Below are positions 1 through 6,725 of a stretch of 11,527 nt of DNA, one piece after another. The DNA comes from RYN-425 sp035542755 (GTDB taxonomy: Bacteria > Patescibacteriota > Saccharimonadia > Saccharimonadales > UBA10212): contig DATKKU010000044.1 of the NCBI GenBank assembly GCA_035542755.1, forward strand, positions 1-11,527. The letters run 5' to 3'. The position numbers and the translations under genes are program-made. Within the stretch, counting starts at the first letter, position 1. Each line of letters starts with the position of its first letter. The notes below the pieces were generated by a model. That model did not search any database. It was not told the origin of the DNA and saw only the letters and a list, made by a program, of their open reading frames with translations.

Positions 1-59
1 ATATTAGCAAAGATTTAACAGATACGCAAGCCCTTAGGACTTTTTGGATTTGCCCCGGG

Positions 60-836
60 CTATTCTTGCTCTTCTTCGCTTTGTATGTCGAGTAGTTCGG
101 CGTCGAGATCGTGCTCTTCGCCAAACTGAGGAGCTAGGGCGTCTATCTGCATCCTGACTCTGTTGTGTTCTTCTTCAGGCAAGATGCGAGCTAAAACTTC
201 CTCTTCCTTGTCTTCTAGACCAGCCTCGCCGCAATAGAATGTTACAGCCATCAAAACTTCAATGATTGTGGCCTGAGAGCCAAGTCCCAGAATATCTGTA
301 GGGTCTATGTCGCTTAGCGTCATGAGGTTGCGTGTGATATCATCCGCATCCAACAGGGTTAGATTCCACATGGCGGTTTGATCAACTTCCGGATTTTGAC
401 CCTCTCTATAACTTACATGACTTCTAATTAAATTCTCGACGTTTGGAGCTAGCTGTTTACGGCCTAAGTCTTCAATAATGCGCTCAACATCAAAATCCGG
501 CCGCCCGGCAATACCCATTAAATCCCAGCCTATACTAATGACACGCCCCTCCGGAACTTCGGTCTGGCGGCCTTCGAACTCCTCTGGATAAACATGGTAT
601 GGGATGGCAGCTGAAATAAATCCTGGCCTGTCGCTTATCAGTACTCCTGTTACCCCGCTAATATTTTGTGGGACTCCAAAAATTCTTATCATAAGGTCCT
701 GGTCTATGTCTTGTGCTTCGAGTCTTAATAAATCGGCCGGTGAAGCAGGAATAATTTCGCCGGTGGCAGCATTATAAAGCTGAAGAAACCCATTCGGGCC
801 TTCTTCCGGGCTGTAGTTTAAAGGCAACTCAGACAT
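60..836 (-). CDS. Acidic hypothetical protein, 258 aa
   Basis: I do not recognise this protein and assign no function. It is soluble-looking: no signal peptide or membrane segment is apparent. It is rich in Asp and Glu, most strongly in the last ~55 residues, which end in a Glu-rich tail. The ATG at 836 is preceded by only a short AGG, with no good Shine-Dalgarno, but a near-consensus promoter ends about 7 nt upstream. That supports this start and an independent transcript. It is the last gene of the minus-strand block, 43 nt after the tmk fusion, and ends in TAG. The remaining 59 nt to the window edge show no convincing terminator. Codon use and the lack of in-frame stops over 258 codons make it a convincing gene; its role is open. 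Confidence 0.8.
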   Translation of the reverse strand: MSELPLNYSPEEGPNGFLQLYNAATGEIIPASPADLLRLEAQDIDQDLMIRIFGVPQNISGVTGVLISDRPGFISAAIPYHVYPEEFEGRQTEVPEGRVISIGWDLMGIAGRPDFDVERIIEDLGRKQLAPNVENLIRSHVSYREGQNPEVDQTAMWNLTLLDADDITRNLMTLSDIDPTDILGLGSQATIIEVLMAVTFYCGEAGLEDKEEEVLARILPEEEHNRVRMQIDALAPQFGEEHDLDAELLDIQSEEEQE

Positions 837-843
837 AAAACCT

Positions 844-872
844 ATAATACAACATTTATTCTATAGTATCAA
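844..872 (-). promoter_or_regulatory. Sigma70-type promoter for the 258-aa gene
   Basis: On the minus strand the sequence reads TTGATA (plus 867-872), a spacer of exactly 17 nt, then TATTAT (plus 844-849); each box matches consensus at 5 of 6 positions. The last base of the -10 box is only 7 nt from the A of the ATG at 836. Transcription would therefore begin at or within one or two bases of the start codon, giving a leaderless or nearly leaderless mRNA. It lies wholly in the 43-nt gap after the tmk fusion. Seen in sequence; activity is inferred. Confidence 0.6.
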
Positions 873-879
873 TATTCGG

Positions 880-2883
880 TCAAGATTTTTTGGGTCTGTT
901 GCTGCGGTGCCGGCGGTGAGTAGATTTTTTGGGCGGTACATCTTTGCCTTTATTACCGTTTTTAGGCCTGCTGTTGCCGTTCTTGGGCTTAACAGCGGGT
1001 TTAACGGGTTTTGCAGATACGGCTAGTTTGACTTTGGCTAACCGCCCACCAATTATTGGTTGGACTTCCTTTACTCGTTCTACCATTTGGTTGAGCAGAC
1101 TTTTAGTACTGTCGGATAACTTAGAATCATTGACCTGCACTAGAGCAAAGGCGTTGGTAGTGGCCTGCCAGCGCCGGCCATTGCCGCTTAGCAGCGCATA
1201 TTCGGCCAGGTTAGCATCACCGGAACCCTGAATTTTGTTATAAAGCTCCAGGCTTAAATCAAAAGCCTGCTGATATTTATCCAGCGCGTTATTGGTGTGC
1301 AGCAGCCCCGAAGCCTCGTAGCCGTAGCGAGGGCTGGCCGGCTGCAGCTGAATATCACTAGCCAGTTCTAGCCCCAAAAGCTCCTCCATTACCTGGTGGT
1401 TGGTTACGAAATCAAACTGGTACTTTGCCAGGTGCAAGACCTCTGAATCGGGCTTATTGATGGCGGCTTGCAGAGTTTTTAGCTTTTGGGCGTACTTCCA
1501 GTTTTCTATCTGCTGCACAATTTGCGGTCGCGACAGGTCGGTATAGGCATAAAGGCTGTCGGCAATCAGGTCAAACTCGTTGCGGGGCGAGGCGTCTATT
1601 AGCTTTACTGGCTCAATATCGCCAACAGGCAGCAAGTCGTTAGACAGCTTATTGATGATAGAACTTATTGCTTCGGGCGCCTCACCGCCGGCGTCTGTTT
1701 GAGCAGTCTTGGCGGCATCTGGCCACTTTTGCAGCACAACACCGTGCATCTGGCTGCTAAGTTTTACCAGCTCGTCGTTGGAATCACGGGCCAGCCGAGA
1801 AAGTGTTTCGTCGGCACTGTCCTTATCTAGGCGCAGCTTGACGCTAACAATCGCCGACAGCGGCAATATAGAGCGCTGAATCTGGTCAATCTCGCCAGCC
1901 ACCAGCTTTTTATCCAGTCTGGAGCCAATCAAATGGTACATCTGGGCAATCTGGTCCATAGTTGTTTTAAATTTCTTGCTAAGTTTTTTGTCCGAAAATT
2001 CGGGTGTAAAGTAGGCGCCGGCCTTGTCTGAATGCCATAGCAAGTTTATGTGTGTGCTGGGCACAATTTTTTTAAGGTGCAGGGCGGCCAGTAGACTAAT
2101 AGAGGCAATCTCTACGTTCAAATGGTCAGAGCTGACTGCGGTCGGCTTGGCGCGATTTTTATCCGGTGTAGTTTGCGGCAGGTCAGATAGCTGCGGCTTG
2201 GGCAGCAAGGGGTTAACGACGTCCCAGATATTGTCAGCGATTTCTTTAATACTCAGTAGGCGGCCTAAAGGCGCGCAGTCTATAGCCTTAAAATCTCTTG
2301 GGAATAGCTGGCACAAAAGATCGTAGGTAGCCACAGACTGCTTTAGGTGGTTGATGTCGGCTTCGTGCTCGTCGTGGGTGCGAGCGGTGTATTTGCGGGC
2401 ATCTTTTTGGGCGATAAGATTATAAGAAACTTCGGCCGGAACCCTCAAAAACAGGTTAAGGTCGGGCCGCGGGATGTTGAGTAGCTGAAACTCCAGGCTG
2501 TCTTCCCAGACAAAAAAGCTGCGCTTTTCTACGGGCTCGGCAAACTTAGAGCCCTGATGGGCCATATTAGAGCCAACGTATCTGTTAGATAGCACTACTT
2601 TGCCATCGTTTAGAGCCTTTCTGATATCCGGTGCGGCCTCATAGCGGTCTAGGGCATAAAATAGCGAGGCCGTGTAGGGGTTAACCTTGGCGGCCGAGCC
2701 GTACTCGCCGTTTAAATAGCGCTTCACAAAGTAGCTGGAGGTGTGGTCATAACGGGGAAAATCAAAAACTTCTACCTCGTGGCCAGCATCCTGCAGCCGC
2801 TTGTGCAGCAGCTCAAACTGAGTGCCCTTGCCAGAGCCGTCAGAGCCCTCTATGACTATAAATATGCCGCGGCGGTTTTGCAT
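880..2883 (-). CDS. tmk: Thymidylate kinase fused to a degenerate ThyX-like tandem domain
   Basis: Residues 1-225 are a thymidylate kinase (dTMP + ATP to dTDP + ADP). They carry the P-loop GSDGSGKGT (13-21), FDFPRY (40-45), LDRYEA (78-83) and SNRYVGSNMAHQG (99-111), with a probable lid around 160-180. Tmk is normally about 200-220 aa; this protein has 667. From about 256 to 395 and 440 to 620 I read two halves resembling the long two-domain ThyX (FAD-dependent thymidylate synthase) family. The resemblance rests on QRSILPLSAIVSVKL (336-350), YQFDFVTNH (488-496), a PRYGYE element (518-523) and LLSGNGRRWQATTN (564-577). The RHR and STRY flavin/dUMP signatures expected there are missing, so catalysis by this part is doubtful. 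Residues 625-667 form a Lys/Arg/Asn/Pro-rich tail containing a PKNGN repeat. It lies 25 nt after dcd, which fits dTTP synthesis. The kinase call is firm; the ThyX call comes from memory of family patterns. Confidence 0.88.
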   Translation of the reverse strand: MQNRRGIFIVIEGSDGSGKGTQFELLHKRLQDAGHEVEVFDFPRYDHTSSYFVKRYLNGEYGSAAKVNPYTASLFYALDRYEAAPDIRKALNDGKVVLSNRYVGSNMAHQGSKFAEPVEKRSFFVWEDSLEFQLLNIPRPDLNLFLRVPAEVSYNLIAQKDARKYTARTHDEHEADINHLKQSVATYDLLCQLFPRDFKAIDCAPLGRLLSIKEIADNIWDVVNPLLPKPQLSDLPQTTPDKNRAKPTAVSSDHLNVEIASISLLAALHLKKIVPSTHINLLWHSDKAGAYFTPEFSDKKLSKKFKTTMDQIAQMYHLIGSRLDKKLVAGEIDQIQRSILPLSAIVSVKLRLDKDSADETLSRLARDSNDELVKLSSQMHGVVLQKWPDAAKTAQTDAGGEAPEAISSIINKLSNDLLPVGDIEPVKLIDASPRNEFDLIADSLYAYTDLSRPQIVQQIENWKYAQKLKTLQAAINKPDSEVLHLAKYQFDFVTNHQVMEELLGLELASDIQLQPASPRYGYEASGLLHTNNALDKYQQAFDLSLELYNKIQGSGDANLAEYALLSGNGRRWQATTNAFALVQVNDSKLSDSTKSLLNQMVERVKEVQPIIGGRLAKVKLAVSAKPVKPAVKPKNGNSRPKNGNKGKDVPPKKSTHRRHRSNRPKKS

Positions 2884-2908
2884 GATACTTCCATCTGGCT
2901 CATACCAC

Positions 2909-3622
2909 CTATAGAGCCTTTAATCCCTTAATTTTAGCGGGCATAGAGCGCTTGTCTTTATAAGCCTTAGGCAGCATCATATCTGGCGTCCAGGTGCGGA
3001 TAAGTATATTGAGGTCGGTGCCGGTCTGATATTTGCCGGAAAAGCCGTCGTGGCGGCCCTCGCCGTAGTTGCCGTCTACCTCTCCAGTTTCGTGAAATAC
3101 AATCTGGGCAATGCGCTCGCCAACTGGCAGCAGCACAATTTCACTCTGGTTAAGGTTGTAAATTTCTAGGGTTAGGCGGTTGATGTAACCGGGGTCAATC
3201 CAGCCGGCATCAAAACACACGGCTACGCCATTACGGCCCCAGCTAGAGCGTGATTTGACCTCGCAGGCTCCAGGTGGCTTTATACCAAAAAACTCGTGTG
3301 TGTGGGCTAAAATGCGCTCTCCGGGGCGAATTGGAATGATAGGGTGGTTGGCCGGCACGCCTTTTAGCATTTTTACACCATTTTCATCGCACCACTGTTT
3401 GTGTGGCACAGCGGTCAGGGCGCCCTCAAAATATCGTTTTACATCTTGCTCGTCAAAGGGGTTATAGACCGGGTGGTCTTTGGAACGCTCGGTGCGGTAG
3501 TAGTAATAGCCCAGAGTGACGTCTAAGCTGGCGTGAGACACGTGTTTGGGGTCATACGGAGTACACAGAATATGACCACTTTTGACGGCCTCCACAATCT
3601 GTCTGTTGCTGAAAACTCCCAT
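2909..3622 (-). CDS. dcd: dCTP deaminase / dUTPase-family protein
   Basis: This is a member of the Dcd/dUTPase trimeric fold family, which deaminates dCTP to dUTP (some members also hydrolyse dUTP to dUMP) to feed dTMP synthesis in the cytoplasm. Visible family motifs are the nucleotide-binding KSRSSWGRNGV (123-133), AGWIDPGYINRLTLEIYN (139-156) with the predicted catalytic Glu153 (equivalent to E. coli Glu138), the PVGERIAQIVF strand (166-176) and SGKYQ (195-199). At 237 aa it is longer than the usual ~190-205. The extra length appears to be an insertion around residues 44-92, before the conserved core, plus a C-terminal extension after SGKYQ. Whether it is mono- or bifunctional cannot be told. 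The start has a weak Shine-Dalgarno. It follows rplA by 76 nt with no clear terminator and precedes the tmk fusion by 25 nt, so co-transcription with tmk is likely. Confidence 0.88.
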   Translation of the reverse strand: MGVFSNRQIVEAVKSGHILCTPYDPKHVSHASLDVTLGYYYYRTERSKDHPVYNPFDEQDVKRYFEGALTAVPHKQWCDENGVKMLKGVPANHPIIPIRPGERILAHTHEFFGIKPPGACEVKSRSSWGRNGVAVCFDAGWIDPGYINRLTLEIYNLNQSEIVLLPVGERIAQIVFHETGEVDGNYGEGRHDGFSGKYQTGTDLNILIRTWTPDMMLPKAYKDKRSMPAKIKGLKAL

Positions 3623-3698
3623 CAGAAAATCTAATGCCTTTCTTGTCTATATTTAGTCTAGCTAGCACTGAGCGTTCTAGCAAGCGTAGAGGTTAAAA

Positions 3699-4664
3699 TT
3701 ACACCTCTACGCGGATGCTGGGGCCCATAGAGGTAGTAACATAGACCGAGTTTAGGTAATTACCCTTTAGGCTGGATGGTTTGGCGGCCCGGACGGAAGC
3801 CATGACGGCATCAGCATTTTGCTGCAACTTGGCGGCGCCAAAGCTTACTTTGCCAATTCCCAGGTGAATGATGCCGGCTTGGTCAACGCGGTATTCTACA
3901 CGGCCAGCCTTAGCTTCTTCTATAGCTTTGGCGATATCGGCAGTGACGGTGCCACTTTTAGGGTTGGGCATTAGGCCGCGCGGGCCCAGCAGGCGAGCGT
4001 ATTTGCCGAGGCGGGCCATCAGGGCTGGCGGTGCAACCAGAACATCAAATTCTATCAGTTGCTTGTCCAGTGCCGCAGTAATTTCGTCAGCACCAACCAG
4101 GTCGGCACCGGCGGCTTTAGCGGCCTTAATGTCGTCGCCCTCCACAAAGGCGGCAATTCTTTGAGATTTGCCAGTCCCGGCGGGTAAGACAACGGTGTCG
4201 CGAACATTTTGGTCGGCTTGTTTGGGGTCAACGCCCAGATTGACGTGCAGCTCTACGGTGGCGTCAAACTTAGTGGTGCTAGTTTTGGTGGCTAGCTCTA
4301 GTGCCTCGGTTAGAGAATAGGTCTTATTCTTATCAATTAGTTTAACTACTTCGCGATATTTTTTACCGGCGCGCTCGGCCTTGGGGCGGGTTGGATTTTT
4401 GGCCTGAACGGGCTTTTTAGGCTTGGCAGCATCGGCGTCCGAATCTTTTTTGCGTTCCTGCTTGGCTTCTTTAGCTTCTTCTTCGGCTAGTGCTTTGGCG
4501 CTTCTTTTGCCGGCTTTTGCGGTTGTTTTAACCTCTTGCTCGGCGCCTGCCACAACTTCTGCAGCTTCCTGCTCTACTACTTCGGATTCGGATTTTAAAA
4601 TCTCCTCTAACTGGGCTTTTTCCTCTGCCTTAGTTTTCTTAACTGGTTTCTTGGCTTCTGCCAT
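3699..4664 (-). CDS. rplA: 50S ribosomal protein L1 with long N-terminal extension
   Basis: L1 (uL1) binds the 23S rRNA L1 stalk and helps release deacylated tRNA; in many bacteria it also represses its own mRNA. The core runs from about residue 98 to 321: KKYREVVKLIDKNKTYS near the start, LGVDPKQADQNVR (143-155), VVLPAGTGK (158-166) and the signature LGKYARLLGPRGLMPNPKSG (219-238). That core is of normal length (~225 aa). The first ~97 residues are a low-complexity Lys/Glu/Ala-rich extension, probably disordered or helical, which standard L1 lacks. The extension appears to be real coding sequence: the ATG has a good Shine-Dalgarno (AAAGGAT, ~8 nt upstream) and the frame is open throughout. 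rplK, its usual immediate neighbour, is three small genes away. No rplJ/rplL follows; dcd does. Confidence 0.97.
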   Translation of the reverse strand: MAEAKKPVKKTKAEEKAQLEEILKSESEVVEQEAAEVVAGAEQEVKTTAKAGKRSAKALAEEEAKEAKQERKKDSDADAAKPKKPVQAKNPTRPKAERAGKKYREVVKLIDKNKTYSLTEALELATKTSTTKFDATVELHVNLGVDPKQADQNVRDTVVLPAGTGKSQRIAAFVEGDDIKAAKAAGADLVGADEITAALDKQLIEFDVLVAPPALMARLGKYARLLGPRGLMPNPKSGTVTADIAKAIEEAKAGRVEYRVDQAGIIHLGIGKVSFGAAKLQQNADAVMASVRAAKPSSLKGNYLNSVYVTTSMGPSIRVEV

Positions 4665-4689
4665 AATCTTATCCTTTCGTGGTATTAGC

Positions 4690-4704
4690 GGCCGGGTCTC
4701 GGCC
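4690..4704 (-). promoter_or_regulatory. Small GC hairpin in the rplA leader
   Basis: In the 52-nt gap between orfC and rplA the minus strand reads GGCCG-AGACC-CGGCC, a 5-bp all-GC stem with a 5-nt loop, ending about 25 nt before the rplA ATG. It could be an L1 autoregulatory element, a processing site or chance. The sequence shows the stem; any role is inference. Confidence 0.3.
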
Positions 4705-4716
4705 TCCCACTTTAAC

Positions 4717-4974
4717 TTAGATGTTCAACGGTCCCATAACTTTTCTAACGCGCTCAGAGGCATTGTCCCAGGTCGTGTAAAGGTCGTGCAGGTCGTCTTC
4801 AACGCCTTCGGCACCCACTGGTATTACCTCGTGCTCGTCCAAAAAACTTCCAGCTTCATCCAAAGCGCGCCCCATTTCGGTAGCGGCGGCTTCAAAGCTG
4901 GCAATCGCGGTCTCCAGAACGGCTTGCAGAGCTTGAGCCCTTTCGGCGCGAGGCGATATAGCTTCTGGACTCAT
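4717..4974 (-). CDS. Small acidic helical hypothetical protein, 85 aa (orfC)
   Basis: Unrecognised. The frame is open further upstream to 5022, but that would overlap the preceding gene by 46 nt. I chose the ATG at 4974, two nt after the TGA of orfB, because the same 2-nt spacing separates orfA from orfB. The protein begins MSPEAISPRAERAQ, is Ala/Glu-rich and looks almost entirely alpha-helical, with no membrane segment. It is the third of three tightly packed small genes between rplK and rplA and is followed 52 nt later by rplA. Its position implies expression at ribosomal-protein levels or at least from the same transcript. No function can be assigned. Confidence 0.7.
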   Translation of the reverse strand: MSPEAISPRAERAQALQAVLETAIASFEAAATEMGRALDEAGSFLDEHEVIPVGAEGVEDDLHDLYTTWDNASERVRKVMGPLNI

Positions 4975-4976
4975 AT

Positions 4977-5318
4977 TCAGCCTTGATTCCCGGAAATGAG
5001 TGTTATCTCGCCGGCCTCCCAAAGACTGCTCCTGGTAGGCTGAAGTGCAGGTACGGCCTCAATCTGGTAATCTTCTACTCCGCCCAGCCAGTAAGATTGG
5101 CTGTCTAACTGATTTGTAAGGGCGTTAAGTACAACTACTTTCCCTGAGTTTGGGCTACTAAATACCGTAATTACTCTTTCGTCCGCCTCAAGGCCGGGGA
5201 ACTGGCGCTCTAGCAGCCTCAGCTCGCGAGATTTTTCATGACTAGGCGAGGGAACGACGTTTCCAAGTGCCGGGGGACTCATTGAACGTGGATTAAATTC
5301 TGCCGACTTGTTAGCCAT
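4977..5318 (-). CDS. Hypothetical protein, 113 aa (orfB)
   Basis: Unrecognised. The first ~30 residues are Pro/Ser/Asn-rich and probably flexible. The remainder, from about LRLLERQFPG onward, looks like a small alternating beta domain (VITVFSSPNSGKVVVLNAL, then EDYQIEAVPAL and GEITLIS). The 'SGK' in this segment is not a complete P-loop (no GxxxxGK[ST]), so I do not call it a nucleotide-binding protein. The ATG at 5318 lies 2 nt after the TAG of orfA and its TGA lies 2 nt before orfC, so translation of the three is probably coupled. It sits inside the rplK-rplA interval. Confidence 0.7.
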   Translation of the reverse strand: MANKSAEFNPRSMSPPALGNVVPSPSHEKSRELRLLERQFPGLEADERVITVFSSPNSGKVVVLNALTNQLDSQSYWLGGVEDYQIEAVPALQPTRSSLWEAGEITLISGNQG

Positions 5319-5320
5319 AT

Positions 5321-5746
5321 CTAGTGAACTATATTTAGTTCTGAGCCATCTTCGGGCTTGCGATGAGCCTCTCGTCTCGTTAGAAGGTCCTCGTCTGCCT
5401 CGGCAATTATGTCTAGACGGTGGATTAGCTCGTGAATCGCCGCCAGTCTGACTTCTGGATTTGATATCGCTTGGACGGCGTCCACGGATTTTTCTACGGC
5501 AATGGGCGCGTCTGTTTCATCCCTAACCTGGATACCAACCTGACGATCAGCTTCTCTAAAAGCCACTATGGCACGTATGTGCTCAAGAGCCACCGGCATC
5601 ATTTCGTCATTTGGAGCATGGCGGTCTATAGCTTCTTCAAAACCAGCTCTGGCGGTCGTAGCTCTTGTGATGGCGGGCGCCAGTGTTCTATCGGCTGCCG
5701 CGTAAACAGTGTCTAGCGCAAAAGGCGCAGCTTCTTGATGTGTCAT
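5321..5746 (-). CDS. Acidic helical hypothetical protein, 141 aa (orfA)
   Basis: Unrecognised. Its ATG shares one base with the rplK stop (TAATG), the classical arrangement for translational coupling, so it must be read by ribosomes finishing L11. The protein is Ala/Glu/Asp/Arg-rich and predicted mostly helical, for example around AVEKSVDAVQAIS and EVRLAAIHELIHRLDIIAEAD. There is no signal peptide, membrane segment or familiar catalytic motif. The HELIH string resembles a zinc-metalloprotease HExxH by letters only: nothing else of such a domain is present. It is the first of three small genes inserted between rplK and rplA. Confidence 0.75.
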   Translation of the reverse strand: MTHQEAAPFALDTVYAAADRTLAPAITRATTARAGFEEAIDRHAPNDEMMPVALEHIRAIVAFREADRQVGIQVRDETDAPIAVEKSVDAVQAISNPEVRLAAIHELIHRLDIIAEADEDLLTRREAHRKPEDGSELNIVH

Positions 5747-6171
5747 TATTCTACCTCTATTCCCATGCTGCGAGCTGTGCCCGCAACCATTTTCTTAACT
5801 GCTTCAATATCGTCGGTATTCATGTCTTCGGCTTTAGCTTCGGCAATTTCAGTCAATTGGGCTTGGCTCAGCTTTTTTTCAAGCTTCACTTTGTTGGGCT
5901 CGCCGGAGCCTTTGTCTACCTTGAGCGTCGCTAAAATAAGTTCGTCAGTTGGTGTGCCAACTACTCGCCAGTCCATGCTACGGTCGTCGTAAATCTGAAT
6001 GTGGACGGTCACGCTCTGGCCCATCTTATCTTTGGTCTGCTCGTTAAACGGATTGATAAAGTCCATCATGTTGACGCCGTATTGGCCGAGAGTGCTGCCA
6101 ACTGGCGGAGCAGCACTGGCTTGTCCGCCGCGAATTTTCATCTTTAGTGTTGCTGTAACTTGCTTTGCCAT
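5746..6171 (-). CDS. rplK: 50S ribosomal protein L11
   Basis: L11 (uL11) forms part of the GTPase-associated centre of the large subunit with 23S rRNA and contacts EF-G and release factors. The length (141 aa) is exactly typical. The N-terminal domain contains GGQASAAPPVGSTLGQYGVN (15-34), with the characteristic proline pair, and the C-terminal rRNA-binding domain ends in VAGTARSMGIEV. The ATG lies 1 nt after the nusG TAA, and the gene's own TAA overlaps the ATG of orfA. This is a standard secE-nusG-rplK order, but the next gene is not rplA as in most bacteria. Confidence 0.98.
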   Translation of the reverse strand: MAKQVTATLKMKIRGGQASAAPPVGSTLGQYGVNMMDFINPFNEQTKDKMGQSVTVHIQIYDDRSMDWRVVGTPTDELILATLKVDKGSGEPNKVKLEKKLSQAQLTEIAEAKAEDMNTDDIEAVKKMVAGTARSMGIEVE

Positions 6172-6172
6172 C

Positions 6173-6715
6173 TTAAACTCGCTTTACCTGTAGGCCGTCT
6201 AGCTCCACCGGAGTTTCGCGGCCAAACATATTAACCAAAACTTTCAATTTGCCCTTTTGGGCGTCAATTTCGTTAATCGCACCGTCAAAGCCCTTAAAGG
6301 GCCCGTCAACGATGTTAACAACTTCGCCAACCCGGTAGTCAAACTTGTGCTTGGGCTCTTCGCGGCCCATGCGTTTCATAATTTTGCCAATCTCGTCGGC
6401 GCTGACTGGTGTTGGCTCGGTGCCGGTACCGACAAAGCCGGTGACATTAGGTGTATTGCGGACAATGTACCAGGCGTCTTCTGATAACTTCATTTCAACC
6501 AGGACATAGCCCTGGAAAATGCGCTTTTCTACAACTTTGCGCTTGCCGTTTTTGATTTCAATCATTTTTTCTTTGGGAACTAAAACTTGAAAAATCTTAT
6601 CGCCCATATCAAGAGATTCAGCTCGCTGGCGGATACTTTCGGCTACTTTTTCTTCATAGCCACTGTAGGTATGGATGGCATACCACTGTTTGGATTCGTC
6701 GTACCGTTTACTCAC
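6173..6715 (-). CDS. nusG: Transcription termination/antitermination factor NusG
   Basis: NusG binds RNA polymerase through its NGN domain and links it to Rho or ribosomal S10 through its KOW domain. The 180-aa protein has both. The NGN domain is at about 9-115 (KQWYAIHTYSGYEEKV, then RIFQGYVLVEM and NTPNVTGFVG) and the KOW region is at about 126-180 (YRVGEVVNIVDGPFKGFDG). There is no extra inserted domain. The start codon is GTG, with an AGAGGT Shine-Dalgarno about 8 nt upstream. It lies 10 nt after secE and 1 nt before rplK, clearly in one operon. Confidence 0.98.
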   Translation of the reverse strand: MSKRYDESKQWYAIHTYSGYEEKVAESIRQRAESLDMGDKIFQVLVPKEKMIEIKNGKRKVVEKRIFQGYVLVEMKLSEDAWYIVRNTPNVTGFVGTGTEPTPVSADEIGKIMKRMGREEPKHKFDYRVGEVVNIVDGPFKGFDGAINEIDAQKGKLKVLVNMFGRETPVELDGLQVKRV

Positions 6716-6725
6716 TTATTACCTC

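Noticed and set aside
4423..4986. 187-codon plus-strand open frame opposite rplA and orfC
   Set aside because: It is antisense to the Lys/Glu/Ala-rich L1 extension, whose codon bias keeps the opposite frame open. It has no Shine-Dalgarno or domain, and rplA is certain.
4975..5022. Upstream start for orfC, giving 101 aa
   Set aside because: It overlaps orfB by 46 nt, whereas the ATG at 4974 repeats the 2-nt spacing of the orfA-orfB junction.
5375..5500. HELIH in orfA as a metalloprotease site
   Set aside because: It has the HExxH letters but no third ligand, no family context and no hydrophobic pattern of zincins. The segment reads as an ordinary amphipathic helix.
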